From: CAVQUE01 sp046290435
GTDB taxonomy: Bacteria > Actinomycetota > Acidimicrobiia > Acidimicrobiales > UBA8592
DNA: 64,000 nucleotides
Assembly (NCBI GenBank): GCA_046290435.1
Contig: JBKAGO010000036.1
Coordinates: 62,001-126,000, forward strand
Reading direction: 5' to 3'
How positions within the stretch are numbered: position 1 is the first letter of the stretch; each line of letters opens with the position of its first letter. The position numbers and the translations under genes were made by a program. A model generated the notes under the pieces. The model did not search any database. It was not told the DNA's origin and saw nothing but the letters and a program-made list of their open reading frames with translations. Below, in pieces: positions 51,621-58,693 of the stretch.

Positions 51621-52800
51621 TCAGCGGACGGCCTGGGAACGCAGAGCCGCGGGCAGCTGGGACTTGCGCGCCAGCTTCACCTGGTACATGGCGGCGTCGG
51701 CAACCGTCACCAGGTCGTCGGAGCTGCGCGCGTCGTCGGGATACAGCGCCACGCCGATGCTGGCGGTGACGCGCAGTGTGCGCCCGTCGGCGAACGAGAC
51801 GGGCAGGTCGAGCTTCTCGTGGAGGCGATCGGCCAGGCCCCGCAGCTCCTCACGGTCGCCGACGCGGGGCACCACGACGGCGAACTCGTCGCCGCCGAGA
51901 CGGCAGGCGAGTTCATTGCGCCGGGTGACCTCGCCGAGACCGGCTGCGACCCGGCGCAGGAGGCGGTCGCCGGCGGCGTGGCCGCCGGTGTCGTTGATCG
52001 CCTTGAACCCGTCGAGATCGAGGAGCAGCAGTCCGACCCGCGTCGCGTTGCGTTGGGCACCGGCGAGCGCCTCGTCGAGGCGCATGTGGAACTGGGTCCG
52101 GTTGGCGAGACCGGTGAGATTGTCCGACATGGCCTGGGTGCGGGTGCGCCGCATGTTCCGTCGGACCGACCCCAGCGAGGTCCAGCCCAGCGGCACGAGC
52201 GCGATCACCAGGGCCAGGAAGGCACCACCGAAGAGCCAGGCGAGGCTGCGGCCGTTCGCGACGGCCGCGCGACGCGGCATCGTCGCTGACGTCGAGGTCG
52301 AGCACGGCGACGGTCCGACCGTCGACCGCGAGCGGGACGGCGTAGCGGGTGGGTTGGGTGGCCTCGCCGGTGAGCGTGCGTCCTTCCGGTCCGAGCGAGC
52401 CACCGGGAACCCCGCCCAGTGCGACCCGGCGGAGATCGTCGATCGTGCTGACGCCGCTCGCATCGGCGCCGGCCGCCGGCCACACGATACGCCCGACAGG
52501 GTCGACGATGCGGGCGCCGACGACCCCGCTCGGCGTGGTGACGACGGGGGCGACGAAGGTGTCGACCGCGGACGCGATCGCATCGGGGTCGGTGACGCGG
52601 ACGACGGTGTCGCCGCGGTCGTCGGGGCCGGCTTCGATCGAGGGGGCGACGACCGAATCGACCAGGCCGGCCAGCGACGCCGCCTGGGCGTCGAGCGTCC
52701 TGTCGACGGCATCGCGCGACACGAACCACCACAGCACGGCACCGATGACGACGATGGGGATGGTGATGCTCAACGTGACGCGGATCAAGAAGCCGGCCAT
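51621..52800 (-). pseudogene. Membrane GGDEF diguanylate cyclase, frameshifted
   Basis: From ATG 52800: a membrane segment (VTLSITIPIVVIGAVLWWFV), an extracytoplasmic sensor of about 150 residues, a second membrane segment (WLFGGAFLALVIALVPLGW) and a GGDEF domain (DNLTGLANR, LLLDLDGFKAIND, CRLGGDEFAVVVPR, SIGVAL). The sensor and the rest are in different frames; the change falls at about 52255-52285, where one base too many in a GTCGCGCGG run separates VAVLDLDVSDDA from AVANGRSLAWL. The total length 1180 is one more than a multiple of three. The GGDEF core is intact. It is either an inactivated gene or an assembly error. Confidence 0.8.
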
Positions 52801-53041
52801 CGAGAAGCGGGTCTCGCCATGACGATCAGGGTCGGCCGATGCCGGCGCAGGCGCGGAGGACGGTGAAGATGCCACGAACGCCCATCGGCCCGACGGCAGC
52901 CGACATGAGGGCCCCCGCCGCCGGGCCGCCCACCCCGACGGCGGACGCCGGCTGCGGCTGCGCGTCGCTGGGACCGTCGGCGGCGGCCCACTAGGATCTC
53001 GCTCGCCGGGACAACGGGGCCGGCGATGGGGAGGAACACCG

Positions 53042-53461
53042 ATGACGTCGAGCACCGAGGAACGACTTGGCGAGATCCCGATCTTCGCTGATCTGTCGAA
53101 ACGGGAACGCAAGAAGGTGTCGTCGCTGATGACGCTGATCGAGGTGCCTGCGGGGCGCACGATCATCAAGCAGGGCGACGTGGGCCGCGAGTTCATGATC
53201 ATCGTCGAGGGCGAGGCCGAGGTCCGACGCGACGACGCCACTATCGCGACCCTCGGCCCGGGCGACTTCCTGGGCGAACTCGCAGTGCTTTCGGGCGCAC
53301 CACGCACCGCCGACGTCGTGGCGATGTCCGACATGGTGCTCGAGACGTTGAACCGCCGCGAGTTCATGAGCCTGCTCGACGAGAGCGCATCGATCGCCAA
53401 GAAGATCCTCATCGGAGCCGTGCGCCGTCTCCACGATCTCGAGACCGACGCTTCGTCCTGA
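53042..53461 (+). CDS. Cyclic-nucleotide-binding domain protein
   Basis: A 139-residue stand-alone CRP-like ligand domain without a DNA-binding helix-turn-helix. IIKQGDVGREFMIIVEGEAE and the phosphate-binding cassette PGDFLGELAVLSGAPRTADV are clear; the Arg of the cassette is kept. The last 25 residues form a helix. It could be a cAMP-binding regulatory subunit acting on a partner elsewhere. A class III cyclase gene lies at 62 kb, though no link is shown. It is preceded by a divergent GGDEF gene. Confidence 0.88.
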   Translation: MTSSTEERLGEIPIFADLSKRERKKVSSLMTLIEVPAGRTIIKQGDVGREFMIIVEGEAEVRRDDATIATLGPGDFLGELAVLSGAPRTADVVAMSDMVLETLNRREFMSLLDESASIAKKILIGAVRRLHDLETDASS

Positions 53462-53552
53462 GCGCCGAGACTGCGGCGCCTGCGAGCGCTACGAAGTGGC
53501 GGCGGCGGTCCGGCTTGAATCATTGGGCATTGCGACCTAGCGTGCGCGCACC

Positions 53553-53813
53553 ATGCCGATCTGGATCGCGTTCGCCGTCTTCGCAGCAGTACACCTGCTG
53601 AGCGTGTACCTGCTTCGTGCGTCGGGCACCTGGCGGATGCTCTTCGGCGAGGTCGTCGACCTCGCCCGGGCACCGGCGGCCGATCCCCTCCAGGACGAAG
53701 ACCGCGACTGGATCGACAACCACGAGTTCTGGGAGCTTCATCCCGACATCGACGACGGCCCTGCCGACGATGCCGCGGCGTTCTGGGGCACCAGCCACAG
53801 CGAAGCCGGCTGA
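53553..53813 (+). CDS. Small membrane-anchored protein
   Basis: An 86-residue protein with one N-terminal membrane helix (IWIAFAVFAAVHLLSVYLL) and an acidic cytoplasmic or extracellular tail (DPLQDEDRDWIDNHEFWELH). No family is recognised. It starts at ATG 53553, 92 bp after the cyclic-nucleotide-binding gene. A 6-bp hairpin (GGCCCG/CGGGCC, 53840-53853) follows it. Confidence 0.65.
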   Translation: MPIWIAFAVFAAVHLLSVYLLRASGTWRMLFGEVVDLARAPAADPLQDEDRDWIDNHEFWELHPDIDDGPADDAAAFWGTSHSEAG

Positions 53814-53904
53814 GCGGCACCCAGGCCCGTGAGGCCGTAGGCCCGGACGGGCCGTAGCGCCTGCCACACCATCGGCGGCGACACCAGTACCATCGGTGCT
53901 CGCC

Positions 53905-54570
53905 ATGTCCGATCCCGAGCTGTTCATCGCCTTCGGCGCAATCTGTCTGGTGATCGCCCTGGCCGCGGTGGCCGTCGACTGGGTCGGTAAGCCCCTGCGA
54001 CACCGCAAGTTCGTCCCGAAGGTCTACCGCTACCCCGACGAGCGCCGCCCCCGGGGCTCGTCGGTCCGCCCCACCGAATGGTCCGACCGTGCGTTCGTCC
54101 TCCCCGTGGCGGCGCCGCCGCCACGGCCGAGCATCGCCGCCGCACCCGACATGGTGGCAGCACGCCATGGTGCGGTGCATCCGGGCCCGAGCGTCTTCGA
54201 CCAGGACATCGACCACCCCGACGACGACGGCCCACCCACCGAGGCCGTCGAGCCGGCTCGACCCCGGGGCTGGCAGCCGGGCGACGCCGTCCACCTTCCC
54301 GACGACCGCGGCGAACCACCGACGCCGGCACTCGTCCGCGAGCGGTTCTGGCGCAACGTCGCGGCAACAGCGGGAGCCGCGATGTTCGGCGCCGACAACG
54401 TCGATCGTATGGCTGCGGGCCGCGGGCCGCGGCGTCGCAATCCCCGGACAGGCGAGCTCGAGACGATGCGTCTGCCGCACGTCGACCGGGCGGGCACGTC
54501 GCTACCCGTCCCGTCGTGGCCCGACGATGCCATCGATCCCTTCGCCGATTCCTCCGACCGGGTGCGTTGA
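53905..54570 (+). CDS. Single-pass membrane protein, unknown function
   Basis: A 221-residue protein starting at ATG 53905 (GTG 53896 is an alternative). One membrane helix lies at residues 4-24 (LFIAFGAICLVIALAAVAVD); the rest is hydrophilic, proline-rich and probably disordered in the middle (VAAPPPRPSIAAAP). The C-terminal part has RERFWRNVAATAGAAMFGAD. It may scaffold envelope components; this is a guess. The next gene starts two bases after its stop. Confidence 0.65.
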   Translation: MSDPELFIAFGAICLVIALAAVAVDWVGKPLRHRKFVPKVYRYPDERRPRGSSVRPTEWSDRAFVLPVAAPPPRPSIAAAPDMVAARHGAVHPGPSVFDQDIDHPDDDGPPTEAVEPARPRGWQPGDAVHLPDDRGEPPTPALVRERFWRNVAATAGAAMFGADNVDRMAAGRGPRRRNPRTGELETMRLPHVDRAGTSLPVPSWPDDAIDPFADSSDRVR

Positions 54571-54572
54571 TC

Positions 54573-55037
54573 GTGGCCCCGCCCACACTCGCCGAGCTCT
54601 TCGAACGCGAGCGAACCGACACGGTGCACCACCAGGGCCGCATCGTGCGGGCCGTCGCCCATCTCCCCGCGAGCGACGGCGACCGGGTGACGGTGCGCTT
54701 CCTCCATGTCGGTGACAGCCGCCCGCAGGGCCTCAAGCTGGCCGTCGACCACGGCGAGTTGGAGGTCAATGGTCGGCGCGGCGCCGTGGTGGTCCTGTGG
54801 GCGTCGGCGTGCCCGCCCGAGGTCGAGCTGGCCGTCCACGGCGAGGCCGCCTCGATGCTCGATGCGTGGAACTGCTGGTCCCTCGGTGGGGTCGACACCG
54901 CCTGGATCGGCAACGCCGGCATGGTGACCAGGAGCATCTCGGCTCCCTCCGCCCGAACCGCGGTCAACATGCGCTGCAGCGACGGCGTCGGGATAGCGGA
55001 CTTCGACGACCTCGAGGTGGAGATCATCGTCCACTGA
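54573..55037 (+). CDS. Soluble protein of unknown function
   Basis: A 154-residue protein starting at GTG 54573 (TTG 54567, overlapping the previous stop, is an alternative). No signal peptide or membrane helix is seen. The body alternates short beta strands (DRVTVRFLHVGDSRPQGLKL, GAVVVLWASACPPEVELAVH) and ends with FDDLEVEIIVH, suggesting a beta-sandwich. It is closely spaced with the upstream membrane protein gene and is probably its operon partner. I do not recognise a family. Confidence 0.65.
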   Translation: MAPPTLAELFERERTDTVHHQGRIVRAVAHLPASDGDRVTVRFLHVGDSRPQGLKLAVDHGELEVNGRRGAVVVLWASACPPEVELAVHGEAASMLDAWNCWSLGGVDTAWIGNAGMVTRSISAPSARTAVNMRCSDGVGIADFDDLEVEIIVH

Positions 55038-55156
55038 GCCGGGGCGCGGAGCAGCGCCGTGGCGCGCCGCTCGGCCGGCGCGAGGTGGAAAAGCGTCGTT
55101 GTTCTGCTAGGCATTTGCCCTAGGGCGGAGCACCCAGCGCGCCCACGACCGCGCCG

Positions 55157-55972
55157 ATGCGGGGCTCGAGCCACATGCGCCACATCAGAACGACCATCCC
55201 GATCGTCGGATTGATCATCCTCATCCCGGTCGCGCAGATCGTCCTGTTCGGCAGCGACCCGCCCCCGGTCAACACCGAGCTCCTGGCGCGCGAACCGACC
55301 CCGACCAGCCCGATCGTCATCGACAGCGTGGACGATCCCTCCGACACCAGATCCGAGCCCGTTCCCACTCCCACCATCGAGTGGGTCTTCGACTTCGAGG
55401 CGCCGGCGGAGGTCCTGGGCGAAGCGGTCGAACGCTCCGACACCGACGAAGCCTCCGACGACGACATCGACGACATCGTCGAGGACTTCTTCGACCGCGA
55501 GGACCCGACGCCGGTGCCGACCGCGACGACCCGGCCGACCGCGACACCACGACCCACGGCGACCCCGCGTCCCACTGCCACCACACGACCGGGACGGCCC
55601 ACACCACGACCCACCGCAACGGCACGGCCCACCGCGACGGCACGGCCGACCTCGACCGCGGCACCCACGGCGACCCGCACGCCGACGCCCCGCCCGACGG
55701 CGACGGCGCGGCCGACCTCGACGCCCACACCACGCCCGACGCCGACGCCGCGTCCCACGGCGACACCACGACCCACGGCGACACCACGCCCCACGTCCCC
55801 GCCCCCGACGGCGACGCCTCGACCGACGGCCACCCCCAGGCCCACATCGACGCCCGCGCCGACAGCCACCTCGACTCCCCGTCCGCCGACGCCGACGCCG
55901 ACGCCGACGCCAACCGACCCCCCGCCGACGCCCACGCCCACGCCGGACAGCGGTGACGACGACGCCACCTGA
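55157..55972 (+). CDS. Membrane-anchored Pro/Thr-repeat protein
   Basis: A 271-residue protein. After a short basic start, one membrane helix (TIPIVGLIILIPVAQIVLF) is followed by an acidic region (SDTDEASDDDIDDIVEDFFD) and about 150 residues of PTATPRPTAT-like repeats to the C-terminus. Such regions act as extended, often glycosylated, wall-spanning stalks. It is an exported or surface protein without a recognised domain. Its stop abuts the stop of the convergent gene with no spacer (TGATCA). ATG 55175 is an alternative start. Confidence 0.75.
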   Translation: MRGSSHMRHIRTTIPIVGLIILIPVAQIVLFGSDPPPVNTELLAREPTPTSPIVIDSVDDPSDTRSEPVPTPTIEWVFDFEAPAEVLGEAVERSDTDEASDDDIDDIVEDFFDREDPTPVPTATTRPTATPRPTATPRPTATTRPGRPTPRPTATARPTATARPTSTAAPTATRTPTPRPTATARPTSTPTPRPTPTPRPTATPRPTATPRPTSPPPTATPRPTATPRPTSTPAPTATSTPRPPTPTPTPTPTDPPPTPTPTPDSGDDDAT

Positions 55973-56452
55973 TCAGGATCGGTTGAACACCGCCACGAAC
56001 TCGCCTCCGGTGTCGAAGGGGCTCAGGATCACCAACGCGCTGGCCACGTAGCGGACCACGGCCTCGATCGACGCCCACGGAGGTACGGCCACCACGATGC
56101 CGCGCCGCTGGTGATCCTGGACCACCACCCAGTCCTCGGGCAGGGTCACGCCGCGTTCGCCGAGGCGGGGAATCGCGTCCTTGCCCGCTGCGTGGGCGAT
56201 CCCGAGTTGGGTGGGCTCGGTGGCGCCGCGTCGAGTGTGTTCGGGAAACCACGTCGCCATGGGCACGACCGGGCCCCGGCCCGAGAAGAGGCGCCCGACG
56301 CGGCTGCCCGTGGCGATCTCGCCCTCGTCGACGTCGGGGCTGATGTTGACCCAGCGGCGGCCGTCGGCGCCGTCGGCGAAGCGCGTCATCTCGTCGACGA
56401 CGACATCGAGGTCGTCTCGGCGGAATCGCACCACCGTGCGGTCGATGGGCAC
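55973..56452 (-). CDS. Protein of unknown function
   Basis: A 159-residue soluble protein starting at ATG 56452. An N-terminal charged region (VVRFRRDDLDVVVDEMTRFA) is followed by short strands and WVNISPDVDEGEIATGSRVG; a mildly hydrophobic stretch (IEAVVRYVASALVILSPFD) is near the end. No family recognised. It starts six bases after the stop of the upstream lipoprotein gene on the same strand, so the two are likely co-expressed. Confidence 0.65.
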   Translation of the reverse strand: MPIDRTVVRFRRDDLDVVVDEMTRFADGADGRRWVNISPDVDEGEIATGSRVGRLFSGRGPVVPMATWFPEHTRRGATEPTQLGIAHAAGKDAIPRLGERGVTLPEDWVVVQDHQRRGIVVAVPPWASIEAVVRYVASALVILSPFDTGGEFVAVFNRS

Positions 56453-56458
56453 CGTCGG

Positions 56459-57811
56459 CTACCGGGCTCGCCCGTGGCAGTCGAAGGACACCGCGGGCCG
56501 GTAGATCCCGCCGCTGACCTGCACCAGCGCCAGGCCGCCGGTGCTCTGTCGTCGGAGGCGCCGGGAGTTCGCGGGGCAGGGGCCGCCGACGAGGCCTGGG
56601 TCGTACCGCACGCCTTCCTGCACCGCCACCCGATGAAAGGCCGCGGTGTCGAGTTCGGGCCCGACGGCGTCGAGCAGGGCCACCGCGAGATCGGCCGACC
56701 AGTAGCCGACGGTGATGGCCCGGCTGTAGATCAGGGGCCCGCCGACGTTGTCGACGTCGGTGGCCACGACGCCGGTGACCTCCCGGTACTCCTCCTGGGG
56801 TGGCAACTGGGTGAAGGCGAAGCCGCCCTCGAGCTGCGCGGCGGTGGAGATGTCGTTGAGCAGTCCCGGCAGGTAGGTGACGTCGTCGACGACGAGGGCT
56901 CCGACGCGGTCGACGAGATCGCCCTTGAGGGCGATGGCGCGATCGAGCCGCACGGCGAGCACGACTGCATCGGCGCCGGATGCGTCGATCCGCTCGACGA
57001 GTGTGTCGATGTCGCCCGCTCCGATGTCGCTGCCGCGGCCGACGCGGACGACGTCGACGAGCTGGTCGCCCCAGACGGCCTCGGCTTCGGCGGCGGCCGC
57101 ATCGCCGGCGACGGTCGCGGTGGTCACCACGGTGACCGTGGCCGGCCGTTGGAGGTACGCGTCGAGGACTGCGCGGCGACTGGTGTCGATCTGGGCGCCG
57201 TCGATCCCGCGGATGGCGGCGCCGACGCAACCGGTGAAGCCGAACCCCCATTCGTTGGGTTCGCAGAACCCGGCGGCGAAACCCCATCCGAAGAAGGGGA
57301 CGGCCCGTCGGGCGAGGTAGTCGGTGACCTCCGGCGTGGGCACGGCCGACGCCAGGATCACGGCGAAGACCCGCTCCTCCTGGACCAGCCGACGGACGGC
57401 CGCGAGCGTCTGGGCCGGATCGCCCTGGTCGTCGATGACGGCGCTGATCTCCAGGGTGCGGCCGGCGACGCCGCCTTCGGCGTTGGCGCGGGCGAACCGA
57501 GCGCGGACACCGACGTCGACATCGCCGAACACCTGGCCGGTCGTCACGACGCCGATGCGGACCGTGTCGTCGTCGACCCCCCGGGTTCGCGCGGGCACCG
57601 GGGTGGGTGTGGGCTCGGCCGTCGGGGTGGGGGCCGGCGTCGCCGTCGGGTCGGGCACGGGGGTGGGCTCGGGTGTGGCGGTGGGTGCCGGTGTCGGGGT
57701 CGGGACGGGGCCGACGAGTTCGGGGTCGGCGCCGGGCGAGCAGCCGGCGAAGACCCACAGTGCGAGCAGCAGGCCGAGGATCGGGAGGGGCCCCGGGCGG
57801 GAGGAGAGCAT
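56459..57811 (-). CDS. Branched-chain amino-acid-type periplasmic binding lipoprotein
   Basis: A 450-residue lipoprotein with a lipobox (LWVFAGC, near Cys24). A PT-rich spacer (PTPTPAPTATPEPTPVPDPT) of about 50 residues, like the stalk of the plus-strand neighbour, leads to a type I periplasmic-binding fold: TVRIGVVTTGQVFGDVDVGV, ARFARANAEGG, VFAVILASAVPTPEVTDYLA. This is the LivK/Leu-binding group, but no permease or ATPase genes are here, so it may be a receptor rather than a transporter part. Confidence 0.82.
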   Translation of the reverse strand: MLSSRPGPLPILGLLLALWVFAGCSPGADPELVGPVPTPTPAPTATPEPTPVPDPTATPAPTPTAEPTPTPVPARTRGVDDDTVRIGVVTTGQVFGDVDVGVRARFARANAEGGVAGRTLEISAVIDDQGDPAQTLAAVRRLVQEERVFAVILASAVPTPEVTDYLARRAVPFFGWGFAAGFCEPNEWGFGFTGCVGAAIRGIDGAQIDTSRRAVLDAYLQRPATVTVVTTATVAGDAAAAEAEAVWGDQLVDVVRVGRGSDIGAGDIDTLVERIDASGADAVVLAVRLDRAIALKGDLVDRVGALVVDDVTYLPGLLNDISTAAQLEGGFAFTQLPPQEEYREVTGVVATDVDNVGGPLIYSRAITVGYWSADLAVALLDAVGPELDTAAFHRVAVQEGVRYDPGLVGGPCPANSRRLRRQSTGGLALVQVSGGIYRPAVSFDCHGRAR

Positions 57812-57902
57812 GGCCGCACGATGGTAGTGGCGCCGGGCGTCGCCCTCGGCGCGCCGACACGTGTCGCGCCTCTGAGCCGAAAGGTCCGGTACCTTGCACG
57901 CT

Positions 57903-58640
57903 GTGTCGAGCAGTGAACCGAAGCCACTGACCATGCCCGAGCGCTTCACCGAGTGGCTCGCCGCACACGACGACGCCGAGCGTCCGCTCATTCCTGCCGC
58001 CACCGTCGTGGTCGTGCGCGACGCTCCCGGCGGGATCGAGACGCTGATGATGCGACGGAGCTCGCGCCTTTCGTTCGCCGAGGGGATGTGGGTGTTCCCC
58101 GGTGGGCGGATCGACGCCGGCGACCACCCCGCCGAGGGGCCTGACGAAGGGGCCGCAGCACTGGCGGCCGCGGCCCGTGAGGCGAAGGAGGAGGCCGATC
58201 TCGACATCGACCCGTCCACGCTGGTGCACTACTCGCACTGGGTTCCCCCGAGAGAGGCCCCGAAGCGCTTCTCGACATGGTTCTTCCTGGCCGAGGCCCC
58301 GGCGGGCACGGTGACCGTCGACGACGGCGAGATCCTCGAACACGCCTGGTGGCGACCGGCCGACGCCCTCGAGCGGGCCCACGATCGTCGCATCGAGATC
58401 CTGCCCCCCACCTGGATGACGCTGCACGATCTGGCCGCCTTCGCCACCGTGTCCGACGCGTGCGCCACAGTGGCCGAGCGCGGTCCGAGGGCCTACGCCA
58501 CCCGTATCGTCTCGACCGCAGGCGGCGCGGCGGCGGTCTGGGAGCCCGACGCCGCGTACCTCACCGGCGATCCCGAGGCCCCGGGTCCGCGCCATCGCCT
58601 CGTCATGACCGAGACCCAGTGGATCCTGGAGAGGACATGA
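57903..58640 (+). CDS. Nudix hydrolase
   Basis: A 245-residue protein starting at GTG 57903 (ATG 57933 is an alternative). The Nudix box is split over VFPGGRIDAGDH and AAREAKEEADLDID, giving the G(x5-)...REUxEE metal-binding pattern with a longer than usual insertion between G and R. Such enzymes hydrolyse nucleotide-linked diphosphates or CoA. Family members of this length often act on CoA or ADP-ribose; the substrate is open. Its stop overlaps the start of an 18-codon mini-ORF. Confidence 0.88.
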   Translation: MSSSEPKPLTMPERFTEWLAAHDDAERPLIPAATVVVVRDAPGGIETLMMRRSSRLSFAEGMWVFPGGRIDAGDHPAEGPDEGAAALAAAAREAKEEADLDIDPSTLVHYSHWVPPREAPKRFSTWFFLAEAPAGTVTVDDGEILEHAWWRPADALERAHDRRIEILPPTWMTLHDLAAFATVSDACATVAERGPRAYATRIVSTAGGAAAVWEPDAAYLTGDPEAPGPRHRLVMTETQWILERT

Positions 58641-58693
58641 GCGAAGCGGGGGCCGCCCGGCCCGGCCGCCAGGCCGAGAGGGCGAGAACATGA
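58637..58693 (+). CDS. Chained mini-ORF (18 codons) between Nudix and ATPase genes
   Basis: ATG 58637 overlaps the Nudix stop (ATGA) and reads MSEAGAARPGRQAERART to a TGA that overlaps the ATPase start (ATGA at 58690). The peptide matches the three mini-ORFs at 39.9-40.1 kb at 14 of 18 positions. It may couple translation or be a repeat that keeps coupling intact. Confidence 0.5.
   Translation: MSEAGAARPGRQAERART

Noticed and set aside
51913..54480. 855-codon minus-strand frame over the GGDEF sensor and upstream genes
   Set aside because: Only the part from 52800 down to about 52270 is meaningful; upstream it is antisense to three short genes.
55120..55968. Gly/Val-rich minus-strand frame of 282 codons with GVGVGVGV repeats
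   Set aside because: It is the complement of the Pro/Thr repeat; the plus-strand frame has a proper membrane anchor and an acidic domain.
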